Shown here: positions 1 to 8,333 of the stretch, one piece after another
How positions within the stretch are numbered: position 1 is the first letter of the stretch
How the letters are laid out: each line of letters begins with the position of its first letter
From: JALORV01 sp035429805
GTDB taxonomy: Bacteria > Pseudomonadota > Gammaproteobacteria > Burkholderiales > Burkholderiaceae_F
NCBI GenBank assembly: GCA_035429805.1
Contig: DAOMFL010000010.1
Location: forward strand, 8,311-72,310
Direction: 5' to 3'
Length of the DNA: 64,000 bases
Notes under the pieces: model-generated
Told to the model about the DNA's origin: nothing
The model's input: only the letters and a program-made list of their open reading frames with translations
The model's database searches: none
Translations under genes and position numbers: made by a program

Positions 1-1319
1 TCGAAGAAGCGCGGCAGCGACTTCAGCGGCACTGAATCCTCATCGCCGATGCGGCGCTCGAGCAGCGTGGTCGGTGTCGTGAAGTCTTGGTGAGTCAGCA
101 GGTAGCTGTCGCTGTCCCAGTAGGTTGCCAGGTCGCCGAGCTGGCCCTGGTCCGGCAGCGGCACCCGTTGTCGATGCCACGCGTCGTCCCGGCGCGTCAG
201 CTCCCAGAGGCGCGGTCGCACGTTGTCGAGTTCAGTGATCAGCACCGCGCTGCGGGTCGTGCGGATCTCTTCAAGCGAACTGCGCGCCGTCGGCGTGTAA
301 AGCTGGTCGAAGCTGCGTTCGCCCTGCATGAAGGCCTCGAAGCGGGCCGCCAGCAGTGCCCCAGTCGGCCAGGTCGTGCCGCCGACGGTCCACGGCGCGC
401 GCAGGCGGATCAGCAGCCAGTCCTGAAACGCAATCACACTCGCATCGGTCGGCACTTCGACGCGAACCCATTTGCCGTCGCGTTCGACAAACCGCTCCCG
501 GTTGTAGAAGTCGATCTCGCGCGTGACCCAGTCGCGGCGTCGACCCGACTCGAGTTCGGAATACGCTCCGACCCCGACGTCGCTGGTGAGGCCTTCGTAC
601 ACCGTGCGCGCGGCCGCCAGCGGCTCGCCCCGCTTCCACTCCTTGACGATGCGCGGATATCCCGAAGCCGTCATCGAACCCGGTCCGAAGTCGGTGGCGA
701 CCCAGATCGCGTCGATGTCCTTCCAGGCGGCGTCCTGCTTGGCCTCAGACGGAAGATTGAACCCGTCGGCGACGAAGCGCCGTGTCTCCAGGTCGAACTC
801 GCGCACCACCGTCGCATCGGCGCCGCCGCGCGACAGGGCGATCAGGCAGCGGCGATAGGGCTCGCCCGAACGTTCGGGACGCAGACAGGTGGCGCCCGAC
901 CAGACCCAGTTCTCGCCGTCGTCCGCCGCAATGCGATCGAGGTCGATCAGGATCTCCCAGTCCGGCTGCGGCTTGCGGTAGCCGGCGAGCGAGGTGCGTC
1001 GCCAGACTCCACGTGGTTGCTCAGCGTCACGCCAGAAGTTGTAGACGTCGTCGCCGTAGCGTTCCACCAGCGGGATGCGCTCCTTCGAGTCGAAGATCGC
1101 CAGCAGCCCGCGCCGCAGGGGCTCGTAGCGAGGATCGGCGCTGAACTCCTTCTCCGCAACGGCATTGCGGCCCCGCACCCAGTCGAGCGCCCGGTCCCCC
1201 GAGACGTCTTCAAGCCAGAGGTACGGATCGTCCATCGCGGGCGTTTGCGCCGGTGTGGCGCCAAAGTGGATCGAGAGCAGGAAGGCGGCCAGCGCCGGCC
1301 GAACACACCGCGGAATCAT
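1..1319 (-). CDS. Prolyl oligopeptidase family (S9A) serine peptidase, 3' part missing
   Basis: The gene runs off the left edge, leaving about 439 N-terminal codons. Reading from ATG at 1319 gives a signal peptide (MIPRCVRPALAAFLLSIHFG, then an Ala-rich cleavage region), so export to the periplasm is likely. The mature start DDPYLWLEDVSGDRALDWV is the hallmark opening of S9A prolyl oligopeptidases. What follows (SKERIPLVERYGDDVYNFWR, later TARSSLEEIRTTRSAVL) fits the beta-propeller domain that gates the active site. The catalytic Ser-Asp-His triad lies in the C-terminal hydrolase domain outside the window, so activity cannot be judged. The family cleaves short proline-containing peptides. The gene is leftward, 23 bp downstream of hrcA. 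Confidence 0.85.
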   Translation of the reverse strand, partial: MIPRCVRPALAAFLLSIHFGATPAQTPAMDDPYLWLEDVSGDRALDWVRGRNAVAEKEFSADPRYEPLRRGLLAIFDSKERIPLVERYGDDVYNFWRDAEQPRGVWRRTSLAGYRKPQPDWEILIDLDRIAADDGENWVWSGATCLRPERSGEPYRRCLIALSRGGADATVVREFDLETRRFVADGFNLPSEAKQDAAWKDIDAIWVATDFGPGSMTASGYPRIVKEWKRGEPLAAARTVYEGLTSDVGVGAYSELESGRRRDWVTREIDFYNRERFVERDGKWVRVEVPTDASVIAFQDWLLIRLRAPWTVGGTTWPTGALLAARFEAFMQGERSFDQLYTPTARSSLEEIRTTRSAVLITELDNVRPRLWELTRRDDAWHRQRVPLPDQGQLGDLATYWDSDSYLLTHQDFTTPTTLLERRIGDEDSVPLKSLPRFF

Positions 1320-1342
1320 GCGTCACGCGTGTCCGGACCGGC

Positions 1343-2362
1343 TTAGGTCTGCGACAGCGCGTTCGACAGCAGCCTGGCGGTGATGTCGACGATCGGGATC
1401 ACACGCTCATAGGCCATGCGCGTGGGCCCGACGACACCCAGGGTGCCGACGACCCTGCCGTCGACTTCATAAGGCGCCACCACCATGCTCATCTCGTCCA
1501 TCGGCACCAGCTGGGACTCCCCGCCAATGTAGATCTGCACACCGTGCGCGCCGATCGAGGTGTCCAGCAGGTGGATCAGCCGCGTCTTGTGCTCGAACAG
1601 GTCGAAGAGCCGCCGCAGCTTGTCCACGTCTGTCGCGAGATCGCTGATGCCGAGCAGGTTGCGCTCGCCCGAGACGACCACCGGATCGGCCTCGGCCTCG
1701 GCCTCGACCTCGCTGCCCGCCTGCACCGCAGCCTCCATCAGGGCGGAGATATCCTCACGCAGCTGGCGCAGCTCGGTGTGCAGGCGGATTCGAGCCTCGC
1801 CGAAACTCAGCCCCGCAAAGTGCTCGTTCAGCATGTTGGCCGCCTGCGTGAGCTGCGACTGCGTGAACGCGGACTGGGTCAGCAGGATGCGGTTCTGCAC
1901 GTCACCTTCCGGCGTGACGATGATCAGCAGCACGCGGCGGTCGGAGATCCGCACGAACTCCAGCTGCTTGAAGGTCGAGGATCGCCGCGGCGTCAGCACG
2001 ACGCCGGCAAACTGCGACAGGCTCGACAGCAGCTGCGCCGCGGTCTGCAGCGCGCGCTGCGGGTCGCCGCCGCGCAACTGGCCCTCAATGATGCTGGTCT
2101 GCTGCTCCTCGAGCGGCTTCAGCGTCAGCAGCGTGTCGACGAAGAACCGGTAGCCGCGCGGCGTCGGCACCCGCCCGGCCGACGTATGCGGGCTCGCGAC
2201 GAAGCCCATGTCCTCGAGATCCGCCATCACGTTGCGGATGGTCGCCGGCGACAGCTCCAGGCCCGACAGCCGCGACAATGCGCGCGACCCGACCGGCTGC
2301 CCGTCAGCGACATATCGCTCGATCAGCGTCTTCAGCAGCGTGCGTGCGCGTTCGTCCAGCAT
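1343..2362 (-). CDS. hrcA: Heat-inducible transcription repressor HrcA
   Basis: This is a 339-aa protein of normal HrcA length. The N-terminus MLDERARTLLKTLIERYVAD followed by GQPVGSRALSRLSGLELSPA and TIRNVMADLEDMGFVASPHT is the winged-helix DNA-binding domain that recognises CIRCE operators. The rest is the GAF-like HrcA dimerisation and inserted domain (QIYIGGES, VVGPTRMAYERVIPIVD). HrcA represses groESL/dnaK-type heat-shock genes and is activated by GroEL. It is divergent from nadK, with 82 bp between the start codons. No CIRCE inverted repeat is visible in that gap, so autoregulation through CIRCE is not supported here. A TAGAAT -10-like hexamer lies exactly 6 nt before the ATG and no Shine-Dalgarno is visible. 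Confidence 0.96.
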   Translation of the reverse strand: MLDERARTLLKTLIERYVADGQPVGSRALSRLSGLELSPATIRNVMADLEDMGFVASPHTSAGRVPTPRGYRFFVDTLLTLKPLEEQQTSIIEGQLRGGDPQRALQTAAQLLSSLSQFAGVVLTPRRSSTFKQLEFVRISDRRVLLIIVTPEGDVQNRILLTQSAFTQSQLTQAANMLNEHFAGLSFGEARIRLHTELRQLREDISALMEAAVQAGSEVEAEAEADPVVVSGERNLLGISDLATDVDKLRRLFDLFEHKTRLIHLLDTSIGAHGVQIYIGGESQLVPMDEMSMVVAPYEVDGRVVGTLGVVGPTRMAYERVIPIVDITARLLSNALSQT

Positions 2363-2444
2363 GGCGAAATTCTATCGGTTGGCGGCCCCAGCGCGCGCCC
2401 CTCAGCCATCTGGCGTGCCGCACGGGGTCCTGCATAATCGGCTC
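2363..2444. promoter_or_regulatory. Divergent hrcA/nadK promoter region with -10 boxes close to both ATGs
   Basis: On the minus strand TAGAAT (2374-2369) ends 6 nt before the hrcA ATG. On the plus strand CATAAT (2433-2438) ends 6 nt before the nadK ATG. Transcription would start at or next to the A of each start codon, and neither gene has a Shine-Dalgarno sequence. This is consistent with leaderless mRNAs. No convincing -35 element is visible for either direction, so the call is an inference from spacing. Confidence 0.35.
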
Positions 2445-3338
2445 ATGTCACAGTCCTTCCGGAACGTCGCCCTCTTCGGCAAGCCGCGTGCGGAAGGCAT
2501 ACGCGAGCCGCTGCTGGCGATCGCCCGGATCGTGGAGGCCGCCGGCGCCAAGGTGCTGTTCGACCTCGGCACGGCGGAACACGTCGGCCTTGCCGACGTC
2601 GAGGCCCACACCGTGCACGCGATCGGAAAGATGGCCGACGTTGCCGTCGTGCTTGGCGGCGACGGCACCATGCTCGGCATCGCCCGCGAACTAGCGCCGT
2701 TCCGCGTGCCGCTGATCGGCATCAATCACGGGCGGCTTGGATTCATGACCGACATCGCGCTTGACCAGATGGCCGAGGCGCTGCCGGCGATGCTGGGCGG
2801 CCGCTACGAGACCGACCGCCGGGTCGTGCTCGACGCCGAAGTGCGGCGCGGCGGACAGGTCGTCTACCACGCGATGGCGGTCAACGATGTCGTCGTGTCG
2901 CGCGGCGTCACCGGCGGCATGGTCGAGTACACCGTGCGCGTCGATGGCGTCACGATGTACAACCAGCGCGCCGACGGGGTCATCATCGCCACCCCGACCG
3001 GCTCCACCGCCTACGCGCTGTCTGCCGACGGCCCCATCCTGCATCCCAGCCTTGCCGGCCTCGTGCTGGTGCCGGTGGCGCCGCAGACCCTGTCGAACCG
3101 CCCGATCGTGCTGCCCGACGACGTGGTCGTCGAGATCGAAATCACCGACGTGCGCGACGCCAGCGCACATTTCGATATGCAGGCCTACTCCAGCCTGGTG
3201 CCGGGCGACATCGTGCGCGCCCGGCGCGGCCAGCACCTCGTCACGCTGCTGCACCCGGTCGGCTACAACTTCTTCGCCACATTGCGGCAGAAGCTGCACT
3301 GGAGCGTGATGCCGAGCGAGTCGCACTCGCGCGCCTGA
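2445..3338 (+). CDS. nadK: NAD kinase
   Basis: The 297-aa protein phosphorylates NAD to NADP in the cytoplasm. The ATP/NAD kinase signature GGDGT is at residues 71-75, followed by NHGRLGFMTD and the NAD-binding TPTGSTAYALSADGPI. The C-terminus has the usual LLHPVGYNFFATLRQKLHW ending. The reading frame is open further upstream, but the start at ATG 2445 (MSQSFRNVALFGKP) matches family N-termini. The gene is followed after 18 bp by recN, the standard betaproteobacterial order. Confidence 0.97.
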   Translation: MSQSFRNVALFGKPRAEGIREPLLAIARIVEAAGAKVLFDLGTAEHVGLADVEAHTVHAIGKMADVAVVLGGDGTMLGIARELAPFRVPLIGINHGRLGFMTDIALDQMAEALPAMLGGRYETDRRVVLDAEVRRGGQVVYHAMAVNDVVVSRGVTGGMVEYTVRVDGVTMYNQRADGVIIATPTGSTAYALSADGPILHPSLAGLVLVPVAPQTLSNRPIVLPDDVVVEIEITDVRDASAHFDMQAYSSLVPGDIVRARRGQHLVTLLHPVGYNFFATLRQKLHWSVMPSESHSRA

Positions 3339-3356
3339 TTTCCGCCCGCTGCACGC

Positions 3357-5006
3357 ATGCTGGTCTCGCTCGCGATCCGCAACTTCGTCATCGTCGAGGA
3401 GCTGCAGCTCGAGTTCGCGCCCGGCTTCACGGTGCTGACCGGAGAGACCGGTGCGGGCAAGTCGATCCTCATCGATGCGCTGCTGCTGGCGCTCGGCGAA
3501 CGCGGCGACACCGACGTCGTGCGCGAAGGGGCTGCGCGCGCCGACATCGCGGCCGAATTCCACCCGACGCCCCCGGTCACACAGTGGCTGCGGGACAACG
3601 ACCTGGCCGGCGACGACGCCGAACTGCTGCTGCTCCGACGCACGATCGACGCCACCGGGCGCAGCCGCGCCTTTATCAACGGGACGACGGCGACGCTCGC
3701 CCAGCTGCGCGAACTGGGCGAGCTGCTGGTCGACGTCCACGGCCAGCACGCGCACCAGTCGCTGTTGCGGCCGGCGGCGCAGCTCGCGCTGCTCGACGAG
3801 CACGGCGCGCTCGGCGCAGCCCGTGCCGACGTGGCGGCCGCGCATGCCGAGTGGAGGCGCGAGCAGCGCGGCCGCGAGCAGGCCGAAGCGATGGCCGCGA
3901 GCGCGGTTGCCGAGCAGGACCGGCTGCGCTGGCTCGTCGACGAACTGGGTACGCTGGCGCCCGAAGCGGGCGAGTGGGAACGCGTCGAGGCGGAGCACAA
4001 GCGGCTTGCGCATGCTGCGAGCCTGCTCGATGGGGCCCGTGCCGCCGTCGACGGCCTCAGCGAGTCGGACACGGCGGCGCTGACGCAAGTGGCCGCAGCG
4101 ACGACGCGGCTGACCCAGCTCGCGCCTTACGACGAGCGGCTGCAGCCCGTCATCGAACTGCTCGGTGGCGCCCAGGTCCAGCTCGAAGAAGCGGTCAGCG
4201 CCCTGCAGCGCTATGCCGACCGCGCGGACCTCGACGGGTCCCGTCTCGCCGACGTCGAAGCCCGCGTCAGCGCATTGCATGGCGCTGCGCGGCGCTTCCG
4301 CGTGGCTCCCGAAGCGCTCGCCGCGCTGCTGGCCAAGTCGCGCGAGAAGCTGGCGGCGCTGACCGCGTCGAGCGACCTCGAGGGCCTGCTGGCACGCGAA
4401 GCCGCCGCGCGGAAGCGCTACGACGACGCTGCGCAGAAACTTTCGAAGCAGCGCGCCAGCGCTGCAAAGCGGATGTCCGCCGAGGTGACGCGCGCGATGC
4501 AGGACCTCGCGATGGCCGGGGGCCGCTTCGAGGTGCAGCTGGCGCCGTCCGAACCGTCGGCGCACGGCAACGAGCGCGCGGAGTTCCTCGTGTCGGCGCA
4601 CGCCGGCGTCACGACAAAGCCACTGCTGCGCGTTGCCTCGGGCGGGGAACTGGCGCGCATCTCGCTCGCGATCGCGGTGATCGCTGCAACCGCCACGCCG
4701 GTGGCAACGCTGATCTTCGACGAGGTCGACGCCGGCATCGGCGGTGCCGTCGCGGAAACCGTCGGCCGGCTGCTGAAGCAACTCGGCCAGAGCCGCCAGG
4801 TCCTCGCTGTCACGCACCTGCCGCAGGTGGCCGCACGCGGTGACCAGCATTACGCCGTGAGCAAGGCCACGGCGGCAGGACGTCCAGTGTCCAGCCTGAC
4901 ACTGCTCGAGCGTCGTGCCCGCATCGAGGAGCTGGCGCGCATGCTCGGCGGCCAGGAGATCACCGAGACCACCCGCAAGCACGCGCGCGAGATGCTGAGC
5001 AGCTAG
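3357..5006 (+). CDS. recN: DNA repair protein RecN
   Basis: This 549-aa SMC-like ATPase acts in double-strand break repair. Walker A GETGAGKS is at residues 29-36. The Ala/Arg/Glu-rich middle is the coiled-coil region. The C-terminal half carries the ABC signature ASGGELARISLA, Walker B TLIFDEVDAGIGG and the HLPQVAARGDQHYAVSK motif. Full family length. It is probably co-transcribed with nadK. The 165 bp after the stop codon (5007-5171), before the convergent cyclodeaminase-like gene, contain GC-rich inverted segments (for example CGCTCCGGAGCG near 5103) but no clear T-tract terminator. Confidence 0.97.
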   Translation: MLVSLAIRNFVIVEELQLEFAPGFTVLTGETGAGKSILIDALLLALGERGDTDVVREGAARADIAAEFHPTPPVTQWLRDNDLAGDDAELLLLRRTIDATGRSRAFINGTTATLAQLRELGELLVDVHGQHAHQSLLRPAAQLALLDEHGALGAARADVAAAHAEWRREQRGREQAEAMAASAVAEQDRLRWLVDELGTLAPEAGEWERVEAEHKRLAHAASLLDGARAAVDGLSESDTAALTQVAAATTRLTQLAPYDERLQPVIELLGGAQVQLEEAVSALQRYADRADLDGSRLADVEARVSALHGAARRFRVAPEALAALLAKSREKLAALTASSDLEGLLAREAAARKRYDDAAQKLSKQRASAAKRMSAEVTRAMQDLAMAGGRFEVQLAPSEPSAHGNERAEFLVSAHAGVTTKPLLRVASGGELARISLAIAVIAATATPVATLIFDEVDAGIGGAVAETVGRLLKQLGQSRQVLAVTHLPQVAARGDQHYAVSKATAAGRPVSSLTLLERRARIEELARMLGGQEITETTRKHAREMLSS

Positions 5007-5171
5007 CACTCCTCGTGTACGCGACCAGCTTTGCCGATCGCACGTGCACTCGGAGTGGCACGGCTCACTGCGCGAGCCGCTCAAAACTGATGAGTCGGCT
5101 GCGCTCCGGAGCGGCCGTGCGCTCCGCCGAAACAGAAAGGCACGCCACCCATCGCACTGCGACGAGCCGCA

Positions 5172-6095
5172 CTACCCCGCCCGTTCCAGCAGCAACTGCG
5201 CAGCCGCGAGGTCGGCGACCGCGGTGCCGACCGACTTGAACAGTGTCACGTCCGAGGCGCTCGTGCGTCCGCGCACCGGCTCCTTCAGGAGTTCGGCCAG
5301 TTCGGCGACGATCGCTTCGCGCTCGATGACGCCGCGCTCCAGCGGTTCGAGTATGTCGGCGGCCTCGGCCAGCGCCCCTGCATAGGTGTCGACGATGATG
5401 CGCGCGCGGGCGACCGCCTCGTCGTCCGCCTCGCGCATGCCGCGCCGGAATCCGCCGACGAGATCGAGGTGGGTGCCGGGTGCAAGCCACGCGCCGCGCA
5501 CAATCGGTTGTGTCGACGTCGTCGCGCAGCTGATGATGTCGGCGCCACGTACGGCGGCCTCGAGATCCTCGACGGCCTGCGCCGGCAGTCCCTCGTCGCG
5601 CAGCCGCTGCGCCAGCGTCTGCGCTCCTTCACCGCGTCGTCCCCAGACCCAGAGCCGCGTCAGCGGCCGGGCCCGGGCGTGCGCATGCGCCATGTAGGGC
5701 GCCAGTGTGCCCGTGCCAATGATCAGCGCGTTGCGTGCGTCGGGCCGCGCCAGATAGCGCGCCGCCAGCAGTGACATCGCGGCCGTGCGCCTCAGCGTCA
5801 GCGCCTCGCCGTCGATGACCGCCGTCGCGGCTCCGCTCGCGCGATCGAACAGCACGTAGGCGGCGTTGACAGTCGCGCGTCCGAGGGCCCGGTTGCGCGG
5901 CATCACCGTCACCAGCTTGACGCCGAGCGCGGCGTCCGACCACGCGGGCATCAGCAGCAGCGAGTCGCTCTCAGACAGGGCATGGGCGTGGCGCACCGGC
6001 GCGACCGGCGCCGCCGCCAGCGTCGCGGCCAGCGCATCGGCCAGCCGGTCGAAGTCGAGCGACGCGTGGACGTCCTGCGCGGAGAAGAAGCGCAT
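5172..6095 (-). CDS. Ornithine cyclodeaminase / mu-crystallin family protein
   Basis: A 307-aa NAD(P)-binding protein. It has the family architecture: substrate pocket with SLLLMPAWSDAALGVKLVTV and the Rossmann segment ALIIGTGTLAPYMAHAHARA, followed by ADIISCATTSTQPIV and HLDLVGGFRRGMREAD. Members catalyse ornithine to proline cyclisation, or reduce or dehydrogenate imino and amino acids (ketimine reductase, alanine dehydrogenase), so the substrate is not assigned. The start ATG at 6095 overlaps the moaC stop by one base (TGATG), which indicates translational coupling with moaC although no functional link is obvious. Confidence 0.88.
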   Translation of the reverse strand: MRFFSAQDVHASLDFDRLADALAATLAAAPVAPVRHAHALSESDSLLLMPAWSDAALGVKLVTVMPRNRALGRATVNAAYVLFDRASGAATAVIDGEALTLRRTAAMSLLAARYLARPDARNALIIGTGTLAPYMAHAHARARPLTRLWVWGRRGEGAQTLAQRLRDEGLPAQAVEDLEAAVRGADIISCATTSTQPIVRGAWLAPGTHLDLVGGFRRGMREADDEAVARARIIVDTYAGALAEAADILEPLERGVIEREAIVAELAELLKEPVRGRTSASDVTLFKSVGTAVADLAAAQLLLERAG

Positions 6096-6577
6096 CAGCC
6101 GGCGTCGGCTACGTAGCTTCCGGACTGACCGCCGTGCTTTTCGAGCAACCTCACCTCGCTGATCACCATGCCGCGATCGACCGCCTTGCACATGTCGTAG
6201 ATCGTCAGCAGGCCGACCTGCACCGCCGTCAGCGCTTCCATCTCGACACCGGTCGGCCCGTGCGTCTCGACGCGCGCCGTGCACTCGACGGCCCCATCGG
6301 CCACGTCGACGTCGAAATCGACTGCGATGCGCGTGATCGCGATCGGGTGGCACAGCGGCACCAGCTCGGAGGTGCGCTTGGCGCCCTGGATCGCCGCGAT
6401 CCGCGCGACACCCAGCACGTCACCTTTTCTTGCAGTGCCGGCCTGCACCAGCGCCAGCGTCGCGGGCTGCATGCGGATGCGTCCACGCGCCACCGCGACG
6501 CGGTGCGTGGCGGCTTTGTCGCCGACATCGACCATGTGCGCCTGGCCGGCGGCGTCGAAGTGCGTCAGTGGCTTCAT
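6095..6577 (-). CDS. moaC: Cyclic pyranopterin monophosphate synthase MoaC
   Basis: The 160-aa enzyme of molybdenum cofactor synthesis acts after MoaA, making cyclic pyranopterin monophosphate. The sequence contains the family motifs ELVPLCHPI, VETHGPTGVEMEALTA and the active-site loop YDMCKAVDRGM with the conserved Lys/Asp pair. Normal length. It is the first gene of a leftward pair with the cyclodeaminase-like gene. It is divergent from the M48 protease; a shared AT-rich spot at 6620-6626 reads TATCAT rightward and TATGAT leftward, a possible overlapping -10 pair. Confidence 0.96.
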   Translation of the reverse strand: MKPLTHFDAAGQAHMVDVGDKAATHRVAVARGRIRMQPATLALVQAGTARKGDVLGVARIAAIQGAKRTSELVPLCHPIAITRIAVDFDVDVADGAVECTARVETHGPTGVEMEALTAVQVGLLTIYDMCKAVDRGMVISEVRLLEKHGGQSGSYVADAG

Positions 6578-6662
6578 GAAACAGCAACAATTCCGGAAGG
6601 GAACGAAAGCATTCGCTGGCTATCATACGGACGCGGGCGCCTGTGCGCCCCGGTGGTCTGTC

Positions 6663-8201
6663 TTGAATTCTGTCGCCCACGCCGTCCGCTTCGGACTGGT
6701 CCTCCTGATCGCCTTCGTGCTCGCTGCGCCCACGGCGTTGCCGGCGCGCGCGCAGTCGTTCGAACTGCCGGCTCTGGGCGAGGCCGGCGCGGACGAGCTG
6801 CCGCCCAGCCTCGAGAGGAAGCTGGGCGAGCAGATCATGGCGCAGATCCGGCGCGACCCTGATTACCTGGGCGATCCCGAATCGACCGAGTACCTGAACC
6901 AGCTGGGCTACCGGCTGGTGTCGGTAAGCGCCGCGCGCTCGAGCGACTTCACGTTCTTCCTGGTGCGTGATCCGATGCTGAACGCTTTCGCGCTGCCCGG
7001 GGGCTTCATCGGCGTGCACAGCGGCCTGGTGATCGTCGCGCAGAACGAGTCCGAGCTCGCTGGCGTGCTGGCACACGAAATCGCGCACATTTCGCAACGG
7101 CACGTCGCGCGGATGCTGGGCCGGCAGAAGGACACCCTGGCGATCCAGCTGGGCGCGCTGCTGCTCGCCATCCTCGCCGCGCGTGCAGGGGGGTCGTCGG
7201 GTGGCGATCTGGCCCAGGCCGCGATCGTCGGCGGCCAGGCGGCCGCCCTTCAGCAGCAGCTCAACTACTCGCGCGACGCCGAACGCGAAGCGGACCGCGT
7301 CGGCTTCGTCACGCTCGTAAGCGCCGGGTTCGACGGGCGTGGCATGGAAAGCTTCTTCGGGCGTCTGCAGCAGGGCTCGCGCCTGTATGAAGGCACGGCC
7401 CCCGCCTACCTGCGCACGCACCCGATGACGGTGGAACGCATCGGCGACATGCAGAATCGCTCGCGCACGATTAACTTCAAGCAGCGCCCGGACTCGCTGG
7501 ACTTCCAGCTGGTGCGCGCCCGGCTGCGCGTGCTGCAGGAAACCACCGTTCAGGGGTGGCGCGACCAGCTCGACTACTTCAATGGGCAGCTGAAGTTCCG
7601 CACCGCGACTTCCGAAACCGCGGCACGTTACGGCGCCGCCGTGGCCGCGCTGAAACTCAACATGCCGGAGGTCGCCTACGAAGACGCGCTCGCGGCGCGC
7701 CGCTCGACGGTGGCCTCCTCGGTCATGCTCGACAAGATCGTGACGGAAGCGCGCTTTGCAGCCGCGAAGACCGACGACGAGCGCAGGCAGGCGATCGACG
7801 CTGCGCGCGAGAACGCCGCTCGATATCCGCTGTCAACCGTTGCCGTGGCTCACTACATCGACCTGCTGAACCGTTCGGGACAGTACCAGCAGGCCATCAA
7901 TGCGCTGCGCGAGCAGGTGGCGATCACGCGCTCGCAACCTTCGTACTACGCGCTGCTCGGCCGCAGCTACGAGGCCCTCGGGCGCAAGTCGCAGCAGCAT
8001 CAGGCGATCGGCGAGATGTACTCCCTGCTCGGAGCCAAGCAGGCCGCGCTCCAGCAGATGGAGCTGGCGCGCCGCGCCAATGACGGTGACTTCTACACGA
8101 TGTCCGAGATCGAGGCTCGCGTGCGCGATCTGCAGGTTGACGTCAAGCGCGAGCAGGAGGCGCTGCGCGAAAACGCGGGAGCGATGCGGCAGCTGCACTA
8201 A
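6663..8201 (+). CDS. BepA-like M48 metalloprotease with TPR domain
   Basis: A periplasmic zinc metalloprotease of the outer-membrane quality-control type. From TTG at 6663 it is 512 aa, with a signal peptide (GLVLLIAFVLAAPTALPARA). The zinc motif HEIAH falls at residues 138-142 and the third ligand in DAEREADRVGF. The C-terminal third is made of TPR-like helices (YQQAINALREQVAITRSQPS, LLGRSYEALGRKSQQHQAIG). BepA assists BAM-dependent OMP and LptD assembly. Start choice is uncertain: the only in-frame ATG upstream of the signal peptide (6576) overlaps the divergent moaC start and would add 29 residues ahead of the hydrophobic core. Confidence 0.88.
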   Translation: MNSVAHAVRFGLVLLIAFVLAAPTALPARAQSFELPALGEAGADELPPSLERKLGEQIMAQIRRDPDYLGDPESTEYLNQLGYRLVSVSAARSSDFTFFLVRDPMLNAFALPGGFIGVHSGLVIVAQNESELAGVLAHEIAHISQRHVARMLGRQKDTLAIQLGALLLAILAARAGGSSGGDLAQAAIVGGQAAALQQQLNYSRDAEREADRVGFVTLVSAGFDGRGMESFFGRLQQGSRLYEGTAPAYLRTHPMTVERIGDMQNRSRTINFKQRPDSLDFQLVRARLRVLQETTVQGWRDQLDYFNGQLKFRTATSETAARYGAAVAALKLNMPEVAYEDALAARRSTVASSVMLDKIVTEARFAAAKTDDERRQAIDAARENAARYPLSTVAVAHYIDLLNRSGQYQQAINALREQVAITRSQPSYYALLGRSYEALGRKSQQHQAIGEMYSLLGAKQAALQQMELARRANDGDFYTMSEIEARVRDLQVDVKREQEALRENAGAMRQLH

Positions 8202-8333
8202 GGCGGCCGCGCGCTGAAAGTGGATCTGCCGCCGCGGCATCGGACCGCCCCGGCGAAGTCCGTACAATTGCGCGTTGCACCATGGCTGCGCGATGGGCCG
8301 ACGGCCGCGCCGCCCGCCGCGAAGACGCTCACG

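Noticed and set aside
2363..2444. CIRCE operator expected near hrcA
   Set aside because: No TTAGCACTC...GAGTGCTAA-like inverted repeat is present in the gap.
2691..5084. A 797-codon leftward frame opposite nadK and recN
   Set aside because: High-GC shadow of two well-identified genes, with low-complexity composition and no family resemblance.
5007..5171. Small gene or terminator between recN and the cyclodeaminase-like gene
   Set aside because: Short frames here have no ribosome site or recognisable content, and the GC inverted segments are weak.
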